Assembly: GCF_014750685.1 (NCBI RefSeq)
Contig: NZ_JAAXGE010000016.1
Location: 62,001 to 126,000, forward strand
Source: Bacteroides sp. GM023
Lineage (GTDB): Bacteria; Bacteroidota; Bacteroidia; Bacteroidales; Bacteroidaceae
DNA: 64,000 nt
Direction: 5' to 3'
Part shown: positions 25,359 through 31,509 of the stretch, piece after piece
Layout of the letters: every line of letters starts with the position of its first letter
Position numbering within the stretch: the stretch's first letter is position 1
Notes under the pieces: generated by a model
Seen by the model: only the letters and a program-made list of their open reading frames with translations
What the model was told of the DNA's origin: nothing
Databases searched by the model: none
Program-made: the position numbers and the translations under genes

Positions 25359-25946
25359 ATGAAGGCATTCATTGAGAAAATTTGTAATAAATATAAGATA
25401 TCAGAGTCGGACATACAGGCTTTATTGGACTGTATGGAAGAGGTGCATTTCAAAAAGAAATCATTGATAGTGCGCGAAGGAGCAAAGAATAGTAATCTTT
25501 ATTTTATCAAAGAAGGCATTTGGCGGGCATATTATCATAAAGACGGAGTGGATTCGACTTTTTGGTTTGCTTCTGAGGGAGAAGCCGCTTTCTCCGTTTG
25601 GGGATATGTGGAAAATGGTTACTCATTAATAAATATTGAAGCGATGTGTGACAGCGTAGCTTATTGCATTTCCCGTATAGCCCTGAATCAACTGTTCGCT
25701 TCTTCCATCGGACTTGCCAACCTGGGAATTAGTCTTATGAATCACCAAATGCTCTTACAAGAGAACTGGCTTATCAGTTCTGGAAGCCCGCGGGCGAAAG
25801 AGCGTTATCTTACTCTTATCAAAGAGACGCCGGAATTATTGCAATATGTACCATTGAAACATATCGCATCTTACCTGTGGATAACGCCGCAATCGCTAAG
25901 CAGGATTCGGGCGGAAATAGCAAATACAGGTGGTACAGAAGGATAG
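25359..25946 (+). CDS. Crp/Fnr-family transcriptional regulator
   Basis: The 195-residue protein has a cyclic-nucleotide-binding-like N-terminal barrel (about 1-130, with VREGAKNSNLYFIKEG) and a C-terminal winged-helix segment (HIASYLWITPQSLSRIRAE near 170-188). The arginine/serine pattern for cAMP binding is not obvious, as is common in Bacteroidetes paralogues, so the ligand is unknown. The upstream TTG is rejected as start because it would lie in the promoter. It is a likely local regulator of the adjacent MATE exporter. It ends three bases from the convergent HTH gene. Confidence 0.85.
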   Translation: MKAFIEKICNKYKISESDIQALLDCMEEVHFKKKSLIVREGAKNSNLYFIKEGIWRAYYHKDGVDSTFWFASEGEAAFSVWGYVENGYSLINIEAMCDSVAYCISRIALNQLFASSIGLANLGISLMNHQMLLQENWLISSGSPRAKERYLTLIKETPELLQYVPLKHIASYLWITPQSLSRIRAEIANTGGTEG

Positions 25947-25949
25947 TTA

Positions 25950-26753
25950 TCATTCGTGCGAATGAGCACTAACAATACGGTCTAAACTTTCATCAACTAC
26001 TCCCAACAGCTGAAGTTTAGATAATAAATGATAGTAGGAAATCTTTCCTACTCCATCCATTCTTAACAGGCTCTTCCACCCTCTCCCCGATACTATCTCA
26101 AATAAATCCCGTACTGTACGGACATCCTGATTCTGCAAAATATTAGCCAAACGGGTATCGGCTACCTTATCAATAGGTAATTCCAGTATTCTTGCGTCTT
26201 GTTTCACATTGATATTCTTGCTACTATCCGCCAAACTAAGAAAACGATAATCCATAGCGCGCTTTCGATAAGTTGCGAAAATATCTTTCCTCAAATTCAA
26301 GGATTTAAGGAGAAAATTATAAGTTTGCAATGTACGCGCATAGGTAATTCGGTGACGATTGGCAACTTTCGCTATGGACTCTCCCATAGAAATGGAATAG
26401 AAAATTTCACGGGCGTCGGGATTGATAATTAATCCGGCAAGTTCACGAATAATCATCTCATACAAAGGCTTACACGTTTTTTGCGTTCTCAACACATAGA
26501 GCAGATCATCGTATTTGGAAATGATATAATCACGTTCCAACTTCTTTTCCTCTATCATTTTAGATAGATAATCCATTTCCAATCCTACCCTTTTGTGAGC
26601 TTCCAGATAAGCAGCCAGACTTTCATCATCCAGGAAAAGTTGTTCACCGATTCGGGAACTTGTGATATATCCAAGATTCGCCCAGCTTTTAAGGGTCGAT
26701 TCCTGAACGCCATGTCTCTCGGACATTTGTTTTGTTGTGAGCCAGTGTGACAT
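25950..26753 (-). CDS. DNA-binding regulator: MerR/excisionase-like HTH plus RNAP alpha-CTD-like domain
   Basis: The 267-residue protein begins with an excisionase/MerR-type HTH (residues 1-55, TTKQMSERHGVQESTLKSWA). The middle part (about 95-165) resembles an HTH linked to a sigma-like helical region (SIAKVANRHRITYART). The C-terminal 75 residues have a helix-hairpin-helix pattern (RTVRDLFEIVSGRGWKSLL, RMDGVGKISYYHLLSKL) like the RNA polymerase alpha C-terminal domain. The ATG directly follows the seven-T tract of the terminator of a structured RNA gene. It therefore has no separate leader or obvious ribosome-binding site. The function is unknown; a regulator coupled to that RNA is inferred. 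Confidence 0.75.
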   Translation of the reverse strand: MSHWLTTKQMSERHGVQESTLKSWANLGYITSSRIGEQLFLDDESLAAYLEAHKRVGLEMDYLSKMIEEKKLERDYIISKYDDLLYVLRTQKTCKPLYEMIIRELAGLIINPDAREIFYSISMGESIAKVANRHRITYARTLQTYNFLLKSLNLRKDIFATYRKRAMDYRFLSLADSSKNINVKQDARILELPIDKVADTRLANILQNQDVRTVRDLFEIVSGRGWKSLLRMDGVGKISYYHLLSKLQLLGVVDESLDRIVSAHSHE

Positions 26754-26790
26754 AAAAAAACGGAACTAAGTTAGTAATTAACTTGTTCCG
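26754..26790 (-). terminator. Rho-independent terminator of the structured RNA, abutting an ATG
   Basis: CGGAAC/GTTCCG and AAGTTA/TAACTT form a 12-bp stem with one bulged base (26761-26790). Seven Ts follow on the minus strand (26754-26760). The next three bases are the start codon of the HTH regulator. Confidence 0.85.
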
Positions 26791-26816
26791 TACCTTTTAT
26801 TATAAAAGAGTACGGA
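26787..26816 (-). promoter_or_regulatory. Alternative hairpin competing with the ncRNA terminator
   Basis: TCCGTAC (26787-26793) pairs with GTACGGA (26810-26816), and CTTTTA with TAAAAG inside. The stem shares bases 26787-26790 with the terminator stem, so the two cannot form together. This gives an antiterminator/terminator layout ahead of the HTH gene. Confidence 0.5.
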
Positions 26817-27005
26817 GCTATCTAATCCCGCTAGCAGAAGGTTGTAGCGAACACCCCACACACACGGGACAGACAGCCCGTACCCTATGAGAAGTCATAG
26901 AAGCACAGGCGTCTTCCCGGCGTATGTTAAAAATCGCTACATTTTCTGCTAGCCGAGGAAACGCGCAATCGTATACCATAAAGCGGCATACTACGTTTCA
27001 ATGAC

Positions 27006-27013
27006 AAAGGTAC
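27006..27013 (-). promoter_or_regulatory. Promoter -7 element of the structured RNA
   Basis: The minus strand reads TACCTTTG with a TTTG 21 bases upstream. Confidence 0.6.
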
Positions 27014-27201
27014 AAATACTTTTGGGAAAATAACAAAAGATACTTATAAATGTTTAGGACAGAAATAAATGAAGATTGTATCGTTAAAGGGCATGTTTAT
27101 AAAAAAACAGGCTCAAATATGCTTTTTGTTTCGTATATAGAATAAAAAGCTGATACAATATTTATAGAAAAACATCAGAATGTTTAATGAAAAGATACTA
27201 A

Positions 27202-27753
27202 TTATTTCACAATATCATTCAAGTCGAAATAAAGCAAACGTGTAACAGAGTTCACATCTTCATCATTCAAAGGAACAAAACCGTTTTTCTCATAAAAAGG
27301 AACAGCTACCGCATACGCATCTACTGTTAAAAAGCGACACCCCGTTTTGTTTTCAATAATAAAGTAACTTTTGATAAAATTCAAGAGGAATGAGCATATC
27401 GATTGACCTTTCACTGATAAATCAACCCCCAAACGACAAATCTTAGCAGCAGGATAACTTTTCAAACGTTTCTCATTCACAAACCGATGCTTCCGAAAAC
27501 GATTAAAATCTGTTTTATTTTCAAAATCAGACAAGGAAATACGATCATTAGCAAGACTAAAATAAGCTACAGTTTGTTGTCCCATTTTATTTTCAAGCAC
27601 ATAACTTACAGCTAACAAAGCTTCCCGATAAAGAAAAGATTCATTCAAAATAAAATCGTTCAGATCGCTATCTCCGCAATCGAACGATTTTATCTTTTCT
27701 GAGATATCTAATTTACGCATCTCATATGCTGCTTCTATCAACTGACGATCCAT
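27202..27753 (-). CDS. GNAT-family acetyltransferase, probable TacT-like toxin
   Basis: The 183-residue GNAT-fold protein has AKICRLGVDLSVKGQSICSFLL (acetyl-CoA loop region, about 105-125) and a C-terminal YEKNGFVPL. The N-terminal DCGDSDLNDFI motif is typical of GNAT toxins that acetylate charged tRNA. Such toxins pair with a small antitoxin encoded just upstream. A 50-residue ORF lies exactly there, ending three bases before this ATG. The toxin role is inferred from this arrangement and length. Confidence 0.75.
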   Translation of the reverse strand: MDRQLIEAAYEMRKLDISEKIKSFDCGDSDLNDFILNESFLYREALLAVSYVLENKMGQQTVAYFSLANDRISLSDFENKTDFNRFRKHRFVNEKRLKSYPAAKICRLGVDLSVKGQSICSFLLNFIKSYFIIENKTGCRFLTVDAYAVAVPFYEKNGFVPLNDEDVNSVTRLLYFDLNDIVK

Positions 27754-27756
27754 ATT

Positions 27757-27909
27757 TTATTTTTTAAAGATTTTCATTGCCAGCTCATAGTCTTTCAACC
27801 TTTTTGCCCGTTGCTCCGATGTTTCACTGCGCTTTTCTTTCATTCGTTCTTCGAACCGTCGAGCATCTTCTCCGAAAAGTATCGGAGTTTCCTTAATCGG
27901 TCTTGCCAT
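27757..27909 (-). CDS. 50-residue basic protein, probable antitoxin partner of the GNAT toxin
   Basis: The ORF starts at ATG 27909 (MARPIKETPILFGEDARRF...) and ends three bases before the GNAT gene. The product is highly charged and helical. RPIKETPILFGEDA resembles the N-termini of small antitoxins that bind DNA. It is not a DUF1778-type ribbon-helix-helix I can recognise with certainty. The pair shares one promoter (TTG, 20 bases, TACTTTTG, minus strand, -7 at 27944-27951). Confidence 0.65.
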   Translation of the reverse strand: MARPIKETPILFGEDARRFEERMKEKRSETSEQRAKRLKDYELAMKIFKK

Positions 27910-27943
27910 ACTTACACCACTCCTTTCTTTGGTTAATACGCTA

Positions 27944-27951
27944 CAAAAGTA
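27944..27951 (-). promoter_or_regulatory. Promoter -7 element for the GNAT toxin/antitoxin-like pair
   Basis: The minus strand reads TACTTTTG with a TTG 20 bases upstream, about 34 bases before the antitoxin ATG. Confidence 0.55.
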
Positions 27952-28048
27952 ATCTAATAAATCAGGAAGTGCAAGTTATTATAAGGTTATCTTATTCATA
28001 TAAACAACCTCATTGCAATTAAAGCACTTCTCCCTTACATAGACTAAT

Positions 28049-28056
28049 TACTTTTG
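28049..28056 (+). promoter_or_regulatory. Promoter -7 element upstream of the HU-like gene
   Basis: TACTTTTG matches TAnnTTTG. The four 22-bp repeats lie between it and the HU-like ATG, hence in the 5' leader. Confidence 0.5.
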
Positions 28057-28080
28057 CAGCGAATAACAATTCGTTCCACA

Positions 28081-28168
28081 TATATGGAACTAAACAATAA
28101 CAGTTGTAGAACTAAAGGGAAACAGATGTAGAACTAAAAGTTAACAGCTATAGAACGAATTAATAGTA
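28081..28168 (+). repeat. Four tandem imperfect 22-bp repeats in the leader of an HU-like gene
   Basis: Units start at 28081, 28103, 28125 and 28147. The core is TAGAACTAAA (first copy TGGAACTAAA, last copy TAGAACGAAT) and the first three units end in AACA. The period of 22 bp is about two helical turns. They lie 27 bases before the ATG at 28195. They could be an operator for autoregulation by the HU-like protein; nothing here proves that. A similar 22-bp-period array with core GGACTATA is at 51475-51564. Confidence 0.75.
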
Positions 28169-28194
28169 ACTATAAAATCACTAAACATTAGTAT

Positions 28195-28794
28195 ATGAGT
28201 GCAATATATGATTTATTTGAGACTCCTAGCCCTAACAAAGGAGAGAAGCAGCCGCTACACGCCCGCATTGTTTCCAAAGGAACCGTAGATAAAGAAGAGT
28301 TTCTGGATCGTGTCCATAAGTTCACCGGTATCAGCAGAAGCTTATTGGCAGGAACTATGGAAGCCTTCGCCAATGAAGCACGGGACTTACTTGCCGACGG
28401 ATGGAATGTAGAAATGGGAAACTTCGGATTTTTCTCTACCTCTCTGCAATGCCCGCCGGTGAAAGATAAAAAAGAAATTCGTGCCATGTCTGTCCGAATG
28501 AAAAACATCAATTTTCGTGCAAGCCGCCCGTTCAAAAAAGAAGTGGGCGACAAAATGAGGTTGCAGCGTGGAGAATCCCTCACACGCCCCAAGAAAAACA
28601 GTATCTCCCGCGCGACGTGTCTCTCCCGCCTCAACACATATATGGAAAATCACCTGTTCATCAGCCGGACTGATTACAGCCATCTGACAGGACGAAACAA
28701 GAAAGTCGCCATTGAAGAATTAAACTCTTTCGTTGCCGACGAAATCATACGAAAAGAAGGGGTCGGAAAGTTGACTGTATATATAAAGGTATAG
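28195..28794 (+). CDS. HU/IHF-family DNA-binding protein (HU-HIG type)
   Basis: The 199-residue protein contains an HU-like domain at about residues 35-125 (NVEMGNFGFFSTSL is the characteristic strand). A C-terminal helical domain of about 65 residues (SRTDYSHLTGRNKKVAIEEL) may be a second DNA-binding unit. Bacteroidetes encode many such long HU relatives; roles in nucleoid structure or capsule regulation are known for some. The gene lies behind four 22-bp tandem repeats in its leader. An independent HU-like gene follows 240 bases downstream. Confidence 0.85.
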   Translation: MSAIYDLFETPSPNKGEKQPLHARIVSKGTVDKEEFLDRVHKFTGISRSLLAGTMEAFANEARDLLADGWNVEMGNFGFFSTSLQCPPVKDKKEIRAMSVRMKNINFRASRPFKKEVGDKMRLQRGESLTRPKKNSISRATCLSRLNTYMENHLFISRTDYSHLTGRNKKVAIEELNSFVADEIIRKEGVGKLTVYIKV

Positions 28795-28970
28795 ATTACA
28801 TGAAGTGGCTCTGACAACAATCTGAATTTCATTTCATCATTTTATCTTATAGACAAGACAAAAAAAAATAAAATCCTATAAATCAGTAGTATACAAACTA
28901 AATAAATAAAAGTAAATCAATCTACGTTCATTGAACGCCATTAAAGCACCTACCCGGAAAGCGCCCATAG

Positions 28971-28978
28971 TATCTTTG
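28971..28978 (+). promoter_or_regulatory. Promoter -7 element for the second HU-like gene
   Basis: TATCTTTG matches TAnnTTTG, 58 bases before the ATG at 29037. The gap 28795-28970 shows no other feature. Confidence 0.55.
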
Positions 28979-29036
28979 CATCGTGATCACAAAGAGAATT
29001 GATAATTAAAGTAATTAATTTAAAAACTTAAAAACT

Positions 29037-29507
29037 ATGGCACTTAGATACGTCATTAAAAAAAGATCATTCGGCTTCGATAAAACTAAAGCTGAAAAAT
29101 ATGTAGCGCAAAATGTAATCACCAATACGGTGGAATTCAGAGACCTGTGCGAAGAAATCACTAAAGTGGGAATGGTTCCCAGCGGAGCAGTGAAGTTTGT
29201 GCTTGATGCGTTGATTGATACGCTGAACCTCAACCTTAGAAAAGGTATTTCCGTCCAATTGGGAGATTTCGGTTGTTTCCGTCCGGGTATGAATTGCGAG
29301 AGTCAGGAGACTGAAAAAGATGTGGATAGCGATACTATCCGCAGGGTAAAAATCATTTTCACACCGGGGTATAAATTCAAAGATATGCTGAGTAAAGTAA
29401 GTGTCCTGAAAATGGTTGTTTCCGATGACGGCGCTAATAAGCCGGAAAATCCCGATACTCCAAACCCGGATGAGGGTGAAGGAGAAACTCCGGATCCGGC
29501 AGCATAA
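29037..29507 (+). CDS. HU-family DNA-binding protein with acidic/proline tail
   Basis: The 156-residue protein starts MALRYVIKKRSFGFDKTKAE, the common start of this Bacteroides HU-like family. The HU fold covers about residues 1-125 (SVQLGDFGCFRPGM). The last 25 residues are rich in P, D, E and N (NPDTPNPDEGEGETPDP), a disordered tail. Together with the DUF4248 gene downstream it forms a pattern often seen in Bacteroides next to lysozyme or capsule genes, which are absent here. Confidence 0.88.
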   Translation: MALRYVIKKRSFGFDKTKAEKYVAQNVITNTVEFRDLCEEITKVGMVPSGAVKFVLDALIDTLNLNLRKGISVQLGDFGCFRPGMNCESQETEKDVDSDTIRRVKIIFTPGYKFKDMLSKVSVLKMVVSDDGANKPENPDTPNPDEGEGETPDPAA

Positions 29508-29554
29508 AATTAATCATTGCCTTTGCCAATGGAAAGCACTTTGCCAATAGAAAA

Positions 29555-29580
29555 CAGTACCCGCCTACGGGCGGATACTG
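29555..29580 (+). terminator. Hairpin terminator after the HU-like gene
   Basis: CAGTACCCGCC pairs with GGCGGATACTG with one mismatch and a TACG loop. CTTCTT follows. Confidence 0.55.
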
Positions 29581-29664
29581 CTTCTTAAAATATTCCGGTC
29601 AAAGACTTGACAAACGCCTTTTAATTTCGTATATTTACAACTTCTAACAACAAAAAAATAAAGA

Positions 29665-29907
29665 ATGGAATCATTAGCTGACGAAGAAGAAAAACCGTTT
29701 ATTTTCAGGGCATACAGAAAAAAAGAATTGGCTTGTATGTACAGCCCTGATATTACACCCCGTTGTGCCATACGCATATTCACCAAATGGATTAAAATGA
29801 ACAAGGAGTTATTCCGCTTATTGACAGAAACCGGCTATCACCCACGGACTCGCACATTCACTCCCCGACAAGTAAGAATTATCACTACTATTCTGGACAT
29901 TCCTTAG
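29665..29907 (+). CDS. DUF4248 domain-containing small protein
   Basis: The 80-residue protein has the DUF4248 pattern: FRAYRKKELACMYSPD near residues 14-29, then an IRIFTKWIKMNKEL helix and TFTPRQVRIITTILDIP at the end. The fold resembles a small helix-turn-helix. The family is frequent beside HU-like genes in Bacteroides and has no assigned function. It is alone between the HU-like gene and the convergent MATE gene. Confidence 0.75.
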   Translation: MESLADEEEKPFIFRAYRKKELACMYSPDITPRCAIRIFTKWIKMNKELFRLLTETGYHPRTRTFTPRQVRIITTILDIP

Positions 29908-30045
29908 GAATGCCCGGAATATTGCATTATTTGCTCTTTTTACTGAATAATTGCTATCAGTTTACTTACTTATCTTTTCTACAAGGTCTATTATCATTCG
30001 AGAAAAATCTTCAATCACCTTGTTGTTTGCATATCTTTATTCTTA

Positions 30046-31404
30046 CTATTTTTTATTGTGTGCTACTGAGAACTGCCGGAACTGCCACCAAAGCATTGCT
30101 CCCGCTATCAGACTAGCCATCAGGTCGGAAATCGGCATGCTTATCCACACACCCAATTGCCCATAATAACGAGGCAGAATCAACAGACAAGGAATCAAGA
30201 TAAGAACCTGACGGGACAATGACAGCAAGATTGCCTTGCTTGCCATGCCGATGCTCTGAAAGAAGTTGGAAGTCACCATCTGAAAGCCGACAATCGGGAA
30301 GAACATCACGACGATACGCAGACCTTTGGCGGAGATTTCCACCAGTTCTTCGTGGGTCGTAAAGATGGAAACTGCCAGTTTGGGAATCAACATTCCCATT
30401 AGGAAGCCGACGGTAGTCACTATGGTGGCGGCATAAATCGTTATTTTCAGGACTTTTGTCACACGCGGATATTGCTGGGCACCATAGTTGTAGCCGGCAA
30501 TCGGCTGCATACCCTGATTCAGCCCCATCACAATCATTACAAAAAGGAATACGAGCCGGTTGACGATGCCGAACGCTCCGATGGCCAGGTCGCCGCCGTG
30601 ATGCTGCAAGCCTTGATTTATTAGGATAACGATGAAGCAGGCTGCCAGGTTCATCAGAAAAGGAGCCATACCGATAGCCAGAGAATCGACTACGATTTTC
30701 TTTTTCAATCGGAAAATTCCTTTATGGAAGTGCAGGAGCTCTTCTTTGTTGGAGAATAATTTAAATTGCCATGCCAATGCGATGACCTGTGCCGCGATGG
30801 TAGCGATAGCCGCTCCCTGAATACCCCAGCCGAAACCGTAGATAAAGATAGGGTCGAGTATGGTATTGATGATAACAGTGGCAATCGTGGCAACCATCGC
30901 TTTCTGCGGATGGCCTGCCGAACGGAGTACGGCATTCAGTCCGAGATAAAGGTGGGTGACGACATTACCTCCTAAGATAACGACCATATAATCGCGGGCG
31001 TAACCTACGGTCGCGTCGCTACCGCCGAAAAAGTAAAGAATCGGGTCAAGAAATATCAAGGTTACCACCGTGAAGGCAAGTCCGATGATAATATTCAATA
31101 CCAAAACATTGCCGAGTACCCGTTGCGCGGTGTCGTAATCTTTTTGTCCCAACTTCACCGAAACCAATGTAGCGGCTCCCACACCGACCAGCGAGCCGAA
31201 AGCAGCGGCAAGATTCATCAGCGGGAAGGTCAGTGCCAACCCCGAAATAGCCATTGCTCCCACACCGTGACCGATAAAGATACTATCTACCATATTATAA
31301 AGAGAAGACGCCGTCATGGCGATAATTGCCGGAATGGCATACTGCATTAAAAGCTTTCCAATCTTTTCTGTTCCCAGCGCAGTGGGGGTCTTTTGTCCTG
31401 TCAT
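30046..31404 (-). CDS. MATE family exporter (second)
   Basis: The 452-residue protein has two six-helix halves, with GTEKIGKLLMQYAIPAI at the start, SIFIGHGVGAMAISG in helix 2 and GMQPIAGYNYGAQ in the second half. It is a typical Na+- or H+-coupled exporter of unknown substrate. ATG 31404 is used: the upstream in-frame TTG lies within the -7 element TATCTTTG (minus strand, 31424-31431). It is only distantly similar to the MATE protein at 23990-25345. It is divergent from lysS. Confidence 0.88.
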   Translation of the reverse strand: MTGQKTPTALGTEKIGKLLMQYAIPAIIAMTASSLYNMVDSIFIGHGVGAMAISGLALTFPLMNLAAAFGSLVGVGAATLVSVKLGQKDYDTAQRVLGNVLVLNIIIGLAFTVVTLIFLDPILYFFGGSDATVGYARDYMVVILGGNVVTHLYLGLNAVLRSAGHPQKAMVATIATVIINTILDPIFIYGFGWGIQGAAIATIAAQVIALAWQFKLFSNKEELLHFHKGIFRLKKKIVVDSLAIGMAPFLMNLAACFIVILINQGLQHHGGDLAIGAFGIVNRLVFLFVMIVMGLNQGMQPIAGYNYGAQQYPRVTKVLKITIYAATIVTTVGFLMGMLIPKLAVSIFTTHEELVEISAKGLRIVVMFFPIVGFQMVTSNFFQSIGMASKAILLSLSRQVLILIPCLLILPRYYGQLGVWISMPISDLMASLIAGAMLWWQFRQFSVAHNKK

Positions 31405-31423
31405 ACTTATTAGTTTGAGGGGG

Positions 31424-31431
31424 CAAAGATA
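31424..31431 (-). promoter_or_regulatory. Promoter -7 element for the second MATE gene
   Basis: The minus strand reads TATCTTTG, 20 bases before the ATG at 31404. Confidence 0.6.
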
Positions 31432-31472
31432 CAAAAAAGAGACGGATTACGGGATATATGAGAAAAGTTTCG

Positions 31473-31480
31473 TATTTTTG
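31473..31480 (+). promoter_or_regulatory. Promoter -7 element for lysS
   Basis: TATTTTTG matches TAnnTTTG, 30 bases before the lysS ATG. Confidence 0.5.
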
Positions 31481-31509
31481 CCCACAAAATTGAGTTAATA
31501 CGTAACGTA

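Larger units (their letters stand above)
26754..27001 (-). ncRNA. ssrS: Structured non-coding RNA, candidate 6S RNA (Bacteroidales-1 type)
   Basis: A full promoter on the minus strand (TTTG, 21 bases, TACCTTTG at 27006-27013) starts a transcript of about 245 bases that ends at a strong terminator. There is no coding frame. Long-range pairing is visible: GCTAGCAGAA and TGTAGCG on one side match CGCTACA and TTCTGCTAGC on the other, forming a rod interrupted by internal loops. Smaller hairpins sit inside (CTATGA/TCATAG, ACGGG/CCCGT). This rod-like plan and size fit 6S RNA, which in Bacteroidales was first described as the Bacteroidales-1 motif. The RNA gene call is firm; the 6S identity is by shape only. 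Confidence 0.65.

Noticed and set aside
28081..28168. Possible short CRISPR array
   Set aside because: The 22-bp units are contiguous with no spacers and no cas genes are near. They are tandem repeats.
31405..31434. N-terminal extension of the second MATE gene from a TTG start
   Set aside because: The TTG overlaps the -7 element TATCTTTG on the minus strand; ATG 31404 is the likely start.
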